This document shows positions 1 to 9,764 of a stretch of DNA of 64,000 bases, one piece after another. The translations under genes and the position numbers were made by a program. The number at the start of each line of letters is the position of its first letter. Within the stretch, counting starts at the first letter, position 1. The stretch is from Peptoniphilaceae bacterium (GTDB lineage Bacteria > Bacillota > Clostridia > Tissierellales > Peptoniphilaceae), in contig JAQYEZ010000038.1 in the NCBI GenBank assembly GCA_028723425.1, forward strand, positions 1-64,000, in the 5' to 3' direction. The notes below the pieces were generated by a model, which ran no database searches, was not told the DNA's origin, and saw nothing but the letters and a program-made list of their open reading frames with translations.

Positions 1-186
1 ACTTGTTTAGCAGCCTTATCCTACGTAACTGCCTTATGTGATTTCTGTTCGTCAGACCAAGAGTTTGCCTAGGGCTTCCTTCAGATTCCACCTCACGATG
101 GACACCCTTGCCTTTAGCTATGTGTTTCCCACTACCGGGTATACTTAGGACTTTCACCTTTTAGAATATGCTCATGCCGAGCGCAC
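1..186 (-). mobile_element. 5' end of a group II intron (runs off the left edge)
   Basis: Read on the minus strand, the segment opens with GTGCGC, the conserved 5' boundary of group II introns. It continues with a domain I-like, structured, comparatively GC-rich sequence including GTGAAAGTCC and GGTGTCCATCGTGAGGTGG, which I recognise from Firmicute group II introns. No reading frame is open here, and the reverse-transcriptase/maturase gene would lie outside the window to the left. The intron starts 3' of a terminator hairpin, a site preference known for bacterial class C introns. I cannot assign the class from the 5' end alone, and whether the intron is complete or truncated cannot be seen. 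Confidence 0.75.
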
Positions 187-188
187 TA

Positions 189-217
189 TGATTAAAAAAT
201 CCCAAAAACTGGGATTT
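189..217 (-). terminator. Rho-independent terminator of the NUDIX operon
   Basis: On the minus strand the sequence AAATCCC, a short loop, GGGATTT and a T-run lies directly after the NUDIX stop codon. It closes the comEC-holA-nucleosidase-NUDIX transcription unit and is immediately followed by the group II intron boundary. Confidence 0.8.
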
Positions 218-219
218 TT

Positions 220-741
220 TTATGTGCTTATATATGATTTTGAATTTCTTAAAACAAATATTAAAGAGATTAATTCTTTTCTATAGGGAACAAATTCTCC
301 CTTTTCTATCAAAGCTAATATTTCATCAAGGCTTGCAAAGCTAACTTCGGTAAGTTCATCTTTTTGAAGCTTTAAGTTTTTTATATCCAAAGAAGGTAAA
401 TATAGTGAAAAATAATCATCAAATCCTTGTTCATAAGTAAGAGTCATGAGTATTTTTTCTTTAGAAAAGTCATGGTCTATACTAAGTTCCTCAAAAAGTT
501 CTCTTGATGCCGCAGTATGTGTATCTTCTCCAGCTAAGACTGCTCCACCACAAGAAATATCCCATAGACTAGGCCGTTTATTTTTTTTAGGATGCCTTTT
601 TTGTATAAGCATCTTTTTTTCCTTATTAAAAATACAAACATGGATTAGCTGATGATAATAGCCCTTAGGTAGTTCATCTCCCCTATTTATATATTTTCCT
701 GTAATTCTTCTTTTATTATCCAAAAGATCCCATTTTTCCAT
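220..741 (-). CDS. NUDIX hydrolase, isopentenyl-diphosphate-isomerase-like
   Basis: The 173-residue protein carries a nearly canonical Nudix box at residues 66-88 (G-x5-E-x7-REL-x-EE), with Ser where the penultimate Gly is usual. The box coordinates the divalent metal that supports hydrolysis of nucleoside diphosphate-linked compounds. The N-terminal layout (short strand, then KGYYHQLIHVCIFN, then the box) resembles the YfcD/IPP-isomerase-like NUDIX branch. The substrate cannot be read from sequence. It starts 3 bases after the nucleosidase stop codon, so it is the last gene of the comEC operon, followed by a terminator. Pairing with a nucleosidase suggests nucleotide or nucleoside housecleaning, which is inference. 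Confidence 0.85.
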   Translation of the reverse strand: MEKWDLLDNKRRITGKYINRGDELPKGYYHQLIHVCIFNKEKKMLIQKRHPKKNKRPSLWDISCGGAVLAGEDTHTAASRELFEELSIDHDFSKEKILMTLTYEQGFDDYFSLYLPSLDIKNLKLQKDELTEVSFASLDEILALIEKGEFVPYRKELISLIFVLRNSKSYIST

Positions 742-744
742 ACT

Positions 745-1653
745 TTACCTACATCTTTTTATAGCATTTTTAAACCATTCTGTAAATCTTTCTACATCTA
801 TATCACTTGCAATTTTTGCGTTAGGAGTATTATTAGTAAAATCTATTAGACTTGCTCCCGATGTAAATTCTCCTTGAGTTTCTATATCTACCCTTGCCTC
901 TTCCATAGTAAATAGCTTTTGGTCTTCCAAGTAAGCTATGGTTAAAAGATCATACATATTTAAGCCCTTATCAAAGGATCCGCTCCTATAATGAGATAAT
1001 AAATTATAAAGCATATGGCCTGTTTGATTATAGGTCTTTATTTTGTCAATATCTGTTCCAAATATACGAGCTTTTACTCCTACTTCTATTGGAAATAGAG
1101 AAATATCTAAACCAGACTCAAATATTATCCTTGCAGCTTCAGGATCTACTCCAAAATTAAATTCAGTGTATATGCCAAGGTTTCCTCTTCCAATAGCCCC
1201 TCCCATAATAACTAAATTCTTTATTTTTTCTTTTATACTTGGCTTTGCTATCAAAAGAGAGGCTATATTTGTCAAGGGTCCCAAACATACTATAGTAAGG
1301 TCATCTTCTTTTTCCAAAAGATGAATCATAGCATGAACTGCGCTGTGATCGGATAATAAATTTTCATTTACATTTACAAAATCATAACCATCCATACCAC
1401 TTTCTCCATGGACTTTGCTTGCAAAAACAGGATGTCTTATTAGAGGTTGTTCTGCTCCTTTGGCTATTTCTATATTTTTATCAAAAAATGTTAGAAGCTT
1501 TAAGACATTATTTGTAGTCTTATCTACATCAACATTTCCTGAAACGCTTGTTATTAATTTTGTGTCTATTAAATCCGAATTGATAGCAGCTGTGATAGCA
1601 ACTGCATCATCAATTCCTGGATCTGTATCAAGTATTATTTTGTGTTTTTTCAT
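745..1653 (-). CDS. Inosine-uridine-preferring nucleoside hydrolase family protein
   Basis: This nucleoside N-ribohydrolase releases free base and ribose from nucleosides. The hallmark calcium-binding motif DTDPGIDDA is at residues 9-17. Further family signatures are GPLTNIA, the VMGGA segment, NFGVDPEAA and a C-terminal DVERF stretch. I place the start at 1653, not at the ORF-track start 1677, because this ATG has an upstream AAGGG and overlaps the holA stop as TAATG, and the protein then begins right before the motif. Length is about 302 aa, normal for the family. Coupling to holA is unusual. Base preference (purine or pyrimidine) is not assignable. Confidence 0.9.
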   Translation of the reverse strand: MKKHKIILDTDPGIDDAVAITAAINSDLIDTKLITSVSGNVDVDKTTNNVLKLLTFFDKNIEIAKGAEQPLIRHPVFASKVHGESGMDGYDFVNVNENLLSDHSAVHAMIHLLEKEDDLTIVCLGPLTNIASLLIAKPSIKEKIKNLVIMGGAIGRGNLGIYTEFNFGVDPEAARIIFESGLDISLFPIEVGVKARIFGTDIDKIKTYNQTGHMLYNLLSHYRSGSFDKGLNMYDLLTIAYLEDQKLFTMEEARVDIETQGEFTSGASLIDFTNNTPNAKIASDIDVERFTEWFKNAIKRCR

Positions 1654-2681
1654 TATATATCCCTTTCTTTTATACACGCCTTATTTAAAAATATCAATAA
1701 ATGCTCTGCCATATCAAAGTCCTGGCTTTTTTGCAAAACTTCCATCTTATATAAATAATCATGGAGGTCAAAAAGTTCTTCTAAAGAAAAATTATTGACA
1801 AAAGTTTTTAGTTTTTTTAACTCAAAAGATCCAATAGATAAGCATTTCATAATAAATTTTTCATTATAAGATAATTTAAGTAAATATTTTACGCCAATAA
1901 GATTTCTAACTTGCCTTATAATCATATGATATATCATAAATAAATCTTCTCCACTTTCTTTCATATGAAAAAGGGCAGCAGATGCTTGTCTTAAATCTCT
2001 TTGAGAAAAACTATCAGTCAAATTAAATATATTTAAGTTAAGAACCAAGTCAAGTTGGTCATGTACATCTTTTTTTGAAACTCTTATATCTTTGGAATTA
2101 GAAATAATTTTATCAACTGTATTTACCACATCATATAAGTCTATATTACTGTTTTTACTAAGATAGGAAAATCTTTCTATTATTTCTGTGATCAAGGAGT
2201 TTTGTATTTTTTTACCAGCTCTCGAAAATCTTATTCCAATAAATGATGAAAGTTCTTGATTATTAAGCCTACTTATTTCTACTATATTGCCATATTGTAA
2301 AACTTTTTTATAAAACTTGCCCTTAAAGGGACTTGATTCTGAAAAAATAAAAAATGAAACATAGGCTGGAAAGTTTTCCAAATCTTTCTCCAAATTATCG
2401 AGTATTTCTTTGTAATCTTTGATCTTATTTTTTGATAAATCTATATTTCTCCATATAAGATATTTTTTATCTTCCATTACAGGATAAGTCTCAAATGATG
2501 TTTTTATAGTTTCATAGTCTGTTTTTTCTTTTATATCTATATAATTAAAATCAAGAAAAGAGATGTTAGACTTACAAGCTTCTATTATAGACTCATTTAA
2601 ATATTCTTCTTTTGAATCAAATAAATAAATTCCCGAAGTCTCTTTTTTGATTAATTTATTCATAAATTCTTTATAATTCAT
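1653..2681 (-). CDS. holA: DNA polymerase III subunit delta
   Basis: HolA is the clamp-loader subunit that opens the beta clamp. The 342-residue protein matches the family in length and character: an N-terminal AAA+-like fold without a working Walker A (as usual for delta), the middle lid region and an alpha-helical collar. Recognition rests on overall pattern (opening YKEFMNKL, the YPVMEDKKYLIWRN region, collar FHMKESGEDLFMIYHMI) and on its position straight after comEC, the common Firmicute arrangement. Its ATG overlaps the comEC stop by four bases (ATGA), and its stop overlaps the next start (TAATG). Confidence 0.88.
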   Translation of the reverse strand: MNYKEFMNKLIKKETSGIYLFDSKEEYLNESIIEACKSNISFLDFNYIDIKEKTDYETIKTSFETYPVMEDKKYLIWRNIDLSKNKIKDYKEILDNLEKDLENFPAYVSFFIFSESSPFKGKFYKKVLQYGNIVEISRLNNQELSSFIGIRFSRAGKKIQNSLITEIIERFSYLSKNSNIDLYDVVNTVDKIISNSKDIRVSKKDVHDQLDLVLNLNIFNLTDSFSQRDLRQASAALFHMKESGEDLFMIYHMIIRQVRNLIGVKYLLKLSYNEKFIMKCLSIGSFELKKLKTFVNNFSLEELFDLHDYLYKMEVLQKSQDFDMAEHLLIFLNKACIKERDI

Positions 2682-4867
2682 TGAAAGAATTCTCCCTTCA
2701 AGTATGGTTGTATTTGATATGAATTATCTGAAAATCTAATTTCTACAAAGCCATCTGTCTGAGTATTATATATTTTTCTACCCTTAAGATTATCCAAAAC
2801 TTCCTTGTGTGGATGGCCGTAGCTGTTATTTCTACCTGCAGATATTAGACTAACTTTAGGATCTAGCATTTCTATAAAGGCCTTGGAAGTAGAATTTTTT
2901 GAACCATGGTGAGAAACTTTTAGTATATCTGCCTTTAGTCTAAGTTTATCTTCGTAAGATGATTCCAAATCTCCAAGGCTTAAAATTTTTGTTCCTTTTA
3001 TATTTATTAATAGTCCCAAAGCTTTATTGTTTGTATCTTCTCCATCTACTCCATCAAATACAGCTTCTATATATCCATTCTTTAATTTTACCCTATCACC
3101 CACTTGCATAGCTATAAAATTATACTTTGCTAGGTCTTTTTCATTTAATGCTGTAGAAATTACACTTTTTATATTGAAATAATCATCAATTATATCAAGG
3201 TTACCAGCATGGTCTTTATCCATATGTGAGATAAAAACTGCTTTTATATCCTTAACTCCCATCGCCTTTAACAAAGGAACTAAGATTTTTTTGCCAGAGT
3301 CATAATTATTATATTTTGGTCCTCCTAGATCAATAAGATAAGTATCAGATCCATCTTTTAAAATAAAAGCATCACCTTGACCTATATCTACCATAGCATA
3401 TGTTGGCTTATCAAAAACAATAGGCTCTATAGTCAAAAATCCCACTAGGATTATAGAAATGCCAAGATATAATTTATTTATTAACTTATTAGACTTTTTT
3501 CCATAAAGTAAAACTAGGATTAAGACAAAGAAAAATATATACAAGAGTATTGATTCTTTCTTAAAATCAATATTAAATATTTTAAAATAAGCCAAAAATT
3601 TACTTACATCCAAAATGTTTGCTATAAAAAATTCTAATATCTTAAACACTAAGCTCAATAATTTTCCAAAGAAAGGATATAAAATAATAATTCCAAATAC
3701 TAGGTAGATAGTAAGTTCAAATATAGGAACTACTACTAAGTTTGCAAAAATTGAAATTAAGTTAATCTTGCCATAGTAAAATATTAAAAATGGAAAAATT
3801 GCTAGCTGTATAGCAAATGAAAAAATAGCTTTTTTTGCTATTAAACTATCTCTTTGATAATATTTTATTTTTGGATATACTACATAAATTCCTGTTGCAG
3901 CGGCAAAACTTAATATGTAAGAAGATGAAAGTAGAGCAAAAGGATTAATTAATAAAATTACTATAGCTGCTACTAACAAAGACTTTTTAGGATCCAAAGG
4001 CTCTTTTAAATTAAAGGCAAGAAAACTAATGGTTGTCATTATAAGAACTCTTTGAACTGAAATTGGAAAGCCTATCAAATATCCATAGAAAAAGCATAAG
4101 CTTAAAGCTGTAAAAAATCCGTATTTGTAGTTAATATTAAGGCATGAGAAAATCAAAAGTATAAAACTAACCAATATATCTATATGCAAACCAGAAACAG
4201 CTAACATATGAGATAGTCCCAAATCTTTTATATCATCATTATCTATCAAGGATTGACCCAAAATAACCGATTTTACAAAAGAAGAAGAATCATTGCTTAG
4301 GTTTTTATCAAAAAGTTTGTATATATATTTACTAAAACTATTTTTTAATCCTAATAAAATAGACTTTGATTTACTTTTACTATAAATATGTTCAATATCA
4401 AGTACTGACTTTATCCTTTTAGATAAAAGGTAGGACCTATAGGAAAAAAGATAAGGATTTGTATTTTTATCGGGAATTTTTATTTTTGCCTTAACCAATA
4501 GCTTATCACTTATTTGGTAATTATCATTTGAGGAAAAAACAGACTTTTCTTCACATCCATCTTCTATATCTTTTGCCTTAACAGTGTAAGTATAGTAATC
4601 ATCTCTTTGTTTTTTTTCAACTATGGTTACATCCAATAATCTATTACTCTTATCTGCAAGTTTTAAGGATGAAAAAGTAAAAGATGAATAGAAAAATCCA
4701 AATATAATTCCTATACATAAAAGCATAAGGACTTTATCATACAAATAAAAAACAAATGCCAAAATTAGACTAAAAAGTATAAGATAAAATCCTACGTTTT
4801 GATCAAGTATAAATATTCCTATTCCTGATAAAATCCCCAAAAGGGTAAAAAGTAAATTCTTTCTCAT
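2678..4867 (-). CDS. comEC: ComEC/Rec2 competence DNA-uptake channel
   Basis: The 729-residue polytopic membrane protein forms the channel carrying single-stranded DNA across the membrane in competent cells. The first ~70 residues hold membrane helices, followed by a soluble OB-like segment. The central competence domain with many helices includes LSHMLAVSGLHIDI. The C-terminal metallo-beta-lactamase-like domain (about 485-729) has DIGQGDAF, the metal motif SHMDKDHAGN and VSHHGSKNSTS. Length and domain order match full-length ComEC, so it appears intact. It is the first gene of the operon with holA. The other competence genes are not in this window, so whether the cell is transformable is unknown. 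Confidence 0.95.
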   Translation of the reverse strand: MRKNLLFTLLGILSGIGIFILDQNVGFYLILFSLILAFVFYLYDKVLMLLCIGIIFGFFYSSFTFSSLKLADKSNRLLDVTIVEKKQRDDYYTYTVKAKDIEDGCEEKSVFSSNDNYQISDKLLVKAKIKIPDKNTNPYLFSYRSYLLSKRIKSVLDIEHIYSKSKSKSILLGLKNSFSKYIYKLFDKNLSNDSSSFVKSVILGQSLIDNDDIKDLGLSHMLAVSGLHIDILVSFILLIFSCLNINYKYGFFTALSLCFFYGYLIGFPISVQRVLIMTTISFLAFNLKEPLDPKKSLLVAAIVILLINPFALLSSSYILSFAAATGIYVVYPKIKYYQRDSLIAKKAIFSFAIQLAIFPFLIFYYGKINLISIFANLVVVPIFELTIYLVFGIIILYPFFGKLLSLVFKILEFFIANILDVSKFLAYFKIFNIDFKKESILLYIFFFVLILVLLYGKKSNKLINKLYLGISIILVGFLTIEPIVFDKPTYAMVDIGQGDAFILKDGSDTYLIDLGGPKYNNYDSGKKILVPLLKAMGVKDIKAVFISHMDKDHAGNLDIIDDYFNIKSVISTALNEKDLAKYNFIAMQVGDRVKLKNGYIEAVFDGVDGEDTNNKALGLLINIKGTKILSLGDLESSYEDKLRLKADILKVSHHGSKNSTSKAFIEMLDPKVSLISAGRNNSYGHPHKEVLDNLKGRKIYNTQTDGFVEIRFSDNSYQIQPYLKGEFFQ

Positions 4868-5064
4868 GACTTCCTCTGTTTTAACAAATAAATTCTACTA
4901 TAAGCCAAAGTGCTTACTTATATTATAAACTTTTATGACTTCTACATTAATAGCATAACAGAAAAATTCAAAAGCTTCTAGTTATAAATTTCCAAATTAA
5001 TACTTAGCTATAAGAAGCTAAATTTTAAGCAATAGCTAAAGCTTTTATGAGAATACATTAATTA
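4868..5064. other. Divergent intergenic region comEC / AlaX-like
   Basis: About 200 A+T-rich bases between divergent genes. I see short inverted words around TAGCTATAAGAAGCTA and AATAGCTAAAGCTTTT but no recognisable riboswitch, tRNA or ORF. A promoter for the plus-strand gene lies at its right end. Confidence 0.4.
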
Positions 5065-5094
5065 TTGTTCAATAAATTATTTATGTGATAAAAT
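5065..5094 (+). promoter_or_regulatory. Putative sigma-A promoter of the AlaX-like gene
   Basis: TTGTTC and TAAAAT are separated by 18 bases, 17 bases upstream of the ATG. GAGG sits at a proper ribosome-binding distance. Assigned by eye only. Confidence 0.45.
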
Positions 5095-5111
5095 GAAATT
5101 GAGGTATAGAG

Positions 5112-5861
5112 ATGAAAGAGTTACTATATATTAATTATCCAGAAATAACAAACATAGAGGCTAATATCATAAGCAGAAAATACGAGGGAGATAAAACCAA
5201 AATAATCCTTGATAGGACAATTTTTAGTCCATATGATGACTATCTTTTCAATGATCAAGGATATATTTCTTCTTTGAAGCTTGTTGATGTTTATGAAAAT
5301 AACAAAAAAATAGTTCATGTCGTAAAGGGAAAACCCGTAAAAAGCAAAGTAGAGCTTAAACTTGATAGTGCAATACGTTTTCATAATCTTTACTATAATA
5401 CTGCCTACCATATCTTAAAATTTAGTTTGGAGAGTCTTTATAACATAAAATACTCTAAATTAAAACTTTACAATAATTATGGTCAATTGGTAATAAGTGA
5501 TTTTTATGTTGACTTTGACAAAAACGAAGTTGAAGATTTTATTAACCATTTAATTAATGTAAATATAAAAATAGAAAATCTTGGTTTGGTTAAAAGCATT
5601 GGAAATTTAGGTCAAGTTGAAAATCCAGGCATAAGCCTAGCCTATACAGGAGATATTTTTGGCATACACATATTTAGATATAACATTATTGCCAATGGCC
5701 TAATTATAGAATTTGTAACAGGAAAAGACTTTTTAAAGCTTAATCAAAATAACATAAGGCTAATTAAAACTATAGAAAAACTTGCAACTAGCGATGATTT
5801 AGCATCAAACAAAATAACCAAAATAATTTCTGCTATTAAAAACAATAAATACTACAAATAG
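5112..5861 (+). CDS. Degenerate AlaX-like (alanyl-tRNA editing domain) protein
   Basis: The 249-residue protein follows the AlaRS-editing/AlaX fold pattern: LDRTIFSPYDD near residue 34 (like the family's TxFYPxGGGQ strand), DQGYI, a VxHVVKG segment, then NTAYHIL at 96-102 and NPGIS..TGDIFGIHI at 171-187. In active members these last two are HTAxHLL and CGGTHxxxTGEIG, which hold the zinc. Here three of four zinc ligands are replaced (His to Asn96, Cys to Asn171, His to Ser175) and only His100 remains. Catalytic deacylation of mischarged tRNA is therefore doubtful. It stands alone on the plus strand with its own promoter and terminator. The family assignment is a motif reading, not a search result. 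Confidence 0.6.
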   Translation: MKELLYINYPEITNIEANIISRKYEGDKTKIILDRTIFSPYDDYLFNDQGYISSLKLVDVYENNKKIVHVVKGKPVKSKVELKLDSAIRFHNLYYNTAYHILKFSLESLYNIKYSKLKLYNNYGQLVISDFYVDFDKNEVEDFINHLINVNIKIENLGLVKSIGNLGQVENPGISLAYTGDIFGIHIFRYNIIANGLIIEFVTGKDFLKLNQNNIRLIKTIEKLATSDDLASNKITKIISAIKNNKYYK

Positions 5862-5916
5862 CTGTTCTTTTTTTGTAAGTGCCTTGTAAGTTATTTATAA
5901 TTTTTTTAGATAGAAT

Positions 5917-5952
5917 AAATAGAGACAAACCCAAGGAATGTCTCTATTTTTT
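5917..5952. terminator. Bidirectional terminator between AlaX-like and leuS
   Basis: AAATAGAGACA and TGTCTCTATTT form an 11-bp stem followed by a T-run on the plus strand. The convergent leuS operon probably ends in the same structure. Confidence 0.75.
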
Positions 5953-5955
5953 AGT

Positions 5956-8364
5956 CTATTTTACAACTATATTTAAAATCTTTGAAGGAACAAAGATTAC
6001 TTTTACAATTTCTTTTCCTTCTAATTGATTTTTAATTTTATTATCTTCTTTTACTAGTTCTAATACTTGATCTTTTGTAGCATCTAAGGCAATTTCTATA
6101 GTTGTTTTTACTTTTCCATTAATTTGTACTGGCATTTCATAAGTATCAAATTTAAGTTTTTCTGGATCAAAACTTGGCCATTGAGCTTGATTTAATTGAC
6201 CTTCAAAACCTATTTCTTGCCATAGTTCTTCTGTTAAGTGAGGAGCTACTGGATTTAATAGGATTAGATATGTTCTATAATCCTTCTTGGTGATTTTACC
6301 TAAATTTCTCATCTGATTTAATAGGGTCATAAGTTGAGCTATAGCTGTATTGTATTTTAGATTTTCGTAGTCATTTGATACTTTTTCTATGGTTTGGTTT
6401 ATAAGAACTTCCAAGTCTTTTGAATATTCTTCTCCCTCTTCTACCAAATCGTAAAGGTTAAATACTCTTTCAAGATATTTTCTACATCCCTTAACGCCTT
6501 CATCAGACCAAGGAGCTGTAGACCTAAAATCGCCAATAAACATTTCATAGCATCTTAAAGTATCTGCACCATAATCTCTAACTATATCATCAGGATTTAC
6601 AACATTTCCTCTTGACTTGGACATTTTTTGATGATCTTCTCCAAGAATCATTCCGTGTGAAGTTCTCTTGATATATGGCTCTTTAGTATTTACTATTCCT
6701 ATATCATAAAGGAATTTGTGCCAGAATCTTGAGTATAATAAGTGAAGAGTAGTATGTTCCATTCCTCCATTGTACCAATCAACAGGACCATAATATTCTA
6801 GGGCTTCTTTTCCTACTGGAGCCTTATCATTATGGGGATCCATATATCTTAAATAATACCAAGATGATCCAGCCCATTGTGGCATGGTGTCTGTTTCTCT
6901 TTTGGCTGGTTTGCCACATATAGGACAAGTTGTATTTACAAAGGATTCTATTTTTGAAAGTGGACTTTCTCCATCATCTGTAACTTCATAAGATTCTACT
7001 TCTGGTAGAGTTATAGGAAGATTCTCTTCCTTTTCTGGAACCCAACCATGTTCAGGACAATAAATCATTGGAATTGGTTCTCCCCAATATCTTTGTCTAG
7101 AGAAAACCCAATCACGTAGTTTGAAATTTTTACTTTTTTTACCGATTTTATTTTCTTCTAAATACTCTATTATTCTTTTCTTTGCTTCCTTTACAGAAAG
7201 ACCATTTAAGAATTCTGAATTTATCATAATTCCTTTGTCTATAGATGTGGTAGGAAGTTCTTCTTCTCCAGTATCAACAACAGGAATAATTGGCATATCA
7301 AATTTTTTGGCAAATTCATAATCTCTAGTGTCATGTCCAGGAACAGCCATAATAGCACCAGTTCCATAGGACATTAGGACGTAGTCAGAAACCCAAATTG
7401 GAATTTCTTTTCCTGTTAGAGGATTTATAGCATTTAGTCCCTCAATTCTTACCCCTGTTTTTTCCTTGGCTAGCTCTCCTCTTTCAAATTCAGATTTCTT
7501 TTTTGCTAATTCTTGATATGCTAAGATATCATCAATATTTGTAATTTTTTCAATTAAATCATTTATAATTGGATGTTCTGGAGCTATTACCATATAAGTA
7601 GCCCCAAAAATTGTATCAGGTCTTGTTGTGTATACAGTTAACTTATAGTCTTCGTTTGCAACATTAAAATCTATAGATGCACCATAAGATCTGCCAATCC
7701 AATTTTTTTGTTGAGTTTTTATTTTTTCTTCATAATCAACTTCATCCAAATCATCAATTAGTCTATCTGCATATTCTGTTATTTTTAGCATCCATTGATT
7801 TTTTTCCTTTTGGATAACTTCTGTACCACATCTTTCACATCTTCCATTTATTACTTCTTCATTGGCTAAACCAACCTTGCATGAAGGACACCAATTTACT
7901 TTCATTTCTTTTTTATATGCAAGACCTTTTTTGTATAATTGTAAGAAAATCCATTGGGTCCACTTGTAATAATTCTTATCAGTTGTATTTATTTCTCTTG
8001 ACCAATCAAATGAAAAACCAATAGATTTCATTTGTTCTTTGAAATGAGCTATATTATCTTCTGTAACTTTGGCAGGGTGGATTTTATGCTCAATAGCATA
8101 GTTTTCTGTAGGAAGTCCAAAGGCATCCCAGCCCATAGGATAAATTACATTTTCTCCCTCAAGTCTTCTCTTTCTACTAACTATATCAAGGGCAGTATAG
8201 GGTCTTGGGTGACCAACGTGAAGACCTTGACCAGATGGATAAGGAAATTCTACTAAAGCGTAGAATTTTTTCTTGGTTGGATCTATTTTGCTTTCAAAAG
8301 TTTTTTCTTCATCCCATATTTTTTGCCATTTTTTCTCTATGGCATTTGGATTATATTCTCTCAT
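5956..8364 (-). CDS. leuS: Leucyl-tRNA synthetase
   Basis: Class I synthetase charging tRNA-Leu. Visible are the HIGH-type signature HVGH in the N-terminal Rossmann fold ([12 protein letters not shown]), a zinc-binding knuckle CPSC...CERC, and the CP1 editing domain with [12 protein letters not shown] and a second Cys cluster CPICGKP. The KMSKS loop appears as [11 protein letters not shown], followed by the anticodon-binding helical domain. The 802 residues match bacterial LeuRS. It starts 8 bases after asnS, in the same rarA-asnS-leuS direction, and ends at a bidirectional terminator. I saw no T-box directly in front of it, so it appears cotranscribed. Confidence 0.98.
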   Translation of the reverse strand: MREYNPNAIEKKWQKIWDEEKTFESKIDPTKKKFYALVEFPYPSGQGLHVGHPRPYTALDIVSRKRRLEGENVIYPMGWDAFGLPTENYAIEHKIHPAKVTEDNIAHFKEQMKSIGFSFDWSREINTTDKNYYKWTQWIFLQLYKKGLAYKKEMKVNWCPSCKVGLANEEVINGRCERCGTEVIQKEKNQWMLKITEYADRLIDDLDEVDYEEKIKTQQKNWIGRSYGASIDFNVANEDYKLTVYTTRPDTIFGATYMVIAPEHPIINDLIEKITNIDDILAYQELAKKKSEFERGELAKEKTGVRIEGLNAINPLTGKEIPIWVSDYVLMSYGTGAIMAVPGHDTRDYEFAKKFDMPIIPVVDTGEEELPTTSIDKGIMINSEFLNGLSVKEAKKRIIEYLEENKIGKKSKNFKLRDWVFSRQRYWGEPIPMIYCPEHGWVPEKEENLPITLPEVESYEVTDDGESPLSKIESFVNTTCPICGKPAKRETDTMPQWAGSSWYYLRYMDPHNDKAPVGKEALEYYGPVDWYNGGMEHTTLHLLYSRFWHKFLYDIGIVNTKEPYIKRTSHGMILGEDHQKMSKSRGNVVNPDDIVRDYGADTLRCYEMFIGDFRSTAPWSDEGVKGCRKYLERVFNLYDLVEEGEEYSKDLEVLINQTIEKVSNDYENLKYNTAIAQLMTLLNQMRNLGKITKKDYRTYLILLNPVAPHLTEELWQEIGFEGQLNQAQWPSFDPEKLKFDTYEMPVQINGKVKTTIEIALDATKDQVLELVKEDNKIKNQLEGKEIVKVIFVPSKILNIVVK

Positions 8365-8372
8365 TTTAACTC

Positions 8373-9761
8373 CTAGTTTTTTTCTGCAAATGCGTGTACT
8401 GTTCTTGGATAAGGTATAACATCACGGATGTTTTTCATCCCTGTAATATACATAACTGCTCTTTCAAAGCCAAGGCCGTAACCAGAATGTATTACAGAAC
8501 CATATCTTCTTAGATCAAGGTAATTTTCGTATTGGTCCTTTACAAGACCATTTTCTTCTATAGATTCTATAAGCTTATCCAGTCTTTCTTCTCTTTGGCT
8601 TCCCCCAATCAATTCACCTACAGCAGGTACTAACAAGTCAAAAGCAGCTACGGTTTTACCATCCTCATTCCTTCTCATATAGAAAGCTTTTATATTTTTT
8701 GGGTAGTCTGTAACAAAAACTGGTCCACCTATTATTTTTTCTGATAAATATCTTTCATGTTCTGTTTGTAGGTCTATGCCCCATTCTACCTTGTACTCAA
8801 ATTCTTGATCTGCCTCTTGAAGCTTTTTGATAGCCTCTGTATAGGTAATTCTACCAAAATCTGCCTTTCTAACTTTTTCAAGTCTTTCTAATAAGGTATC
8901 ATCAATAAATTTGTTGAAAAATTCCATTTCATCAGGACATTCTTTTAGGACGTAGTCAATCATATACTTTAACATTTCTTCTGCAGTATCCATACATATA
9001 TTGTAATCAGCAAAAGCCATTTCTGGTTCTATCATCCAAAATTCTGCAGCATGTCTTGGAGTATTGGACATTTCTGCTCTAAAAGTTGGTCCAAAGGTAT
9101 ATACATCTGAAAAAGCCAAGGCTTGATCTTCTGCTTCAAGTTGACCTGAAACTGTTAAATATGCTTTTTTTGAAAAGAAATCTTTTTTATAGTTTACGCT
9201 TCCATCATCAAGCATTTCTCTATTTTTCATATCCAAAGTTGTGACTTGGAACATTTCGCCCGCTCCTTCTGTATCACTTGCTGTAATTATAGGCGAATGT
9301 GAATATACAAATCCTTTTTCTTGGAAAAATTTATGAATAGCAAAAGCCAAAACCGATCTTACCCTAAATACTGCCCTATAAGTATTAGTTCTTGATCTAA
9401 GATGGGGAATTGTTCTAAGGTATTCGAAAGTTTGTCTTTGCTTTTGAATTGGGTATTTCTCACTAGATTCACCCAAAACTTCAATCTTCTTTGCTTGGAT
9501 TTCGTAGGCTTGTTTGGCATTGTTAGTTTTAACTAAGATACCATTAACTTCTAAAGATGTGGATAGGTAGATTTTTGATAAGTCATCATAATTTTCTAAA
9601 TCTTTTCCAACAACAACTTGTATATTTTTAAAAACACTTCCATCATTTAATTCTATAAAACCAACATTCTTGCCAAATCTTGCTTGCCTTACCCAGCCAT
9701 TAACCTGGATATTAGTATCTACATATTTATCAACATTTTTTATAATATCTCTTAATTTCAT
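8373..9761 (-). CDS. asnS: Asparaginyl-tRNA synthetase
   Basis: Class IIb synthetase for tRNA-Asn. The N-terminal OB-fold anticodon domain (residues ~1-100, [19 protein letters not shown]) precedes the class II catalytic core. The core has motif 2 ([22 protein letters not shown]) and motif 3 ([15 protein letters not shown]). The [15 protein letters not shown] segment is typical of AsnRS; AspRS would show a different flipping-loop neighbourhood. The 462 residues match the family. It lies 3 bases downstream of rarA and 8 bases upstream of leuS, so these genes are likely cotranscribed. Confidence 0.96.
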   Translation of the reverse strand: MKLRDIIKNVDKYVDTNIQVNGWVRQARFGKNVGFIELNDGSVFKNIQVVVGKDLENYDDLSKIYLSTSLEVNGILVKTNNAKQAYEIQAKKIEVLGESSEKYPIQKQRQTFEYLRTIPHLRSRTNTYRAVFRVRSVLAFAIHKFFQEKGFVYSHSPIITASDTEGAGEMFQVTTLDMKNREMLDDGSVNYKKDFFSKKAYLTVSGQLEAEDQALAFSDVYTFGPTFRAEMSNTPRHAAEFWMIEPEMAFADYNICMDTAEEMLKYMIDYVLKECPDEMEFFNKFIDDTLLERLEKVRKADFGRITYTEAIKKLQEADQEFEYKVEWGIDLQTEHERYLSEKIIGGPVFVTDYPKNIKAFYMRRNEDGKTVAAFDLLVPAVGELIGGSQREERLDKLIESIEENGLVKDQYENYLDLRRYGSVIHSGYGLGFERAVMYITGMKNIRDVIPYPRTVHAFAEKN

Positions 9762-9764
9762 TTT

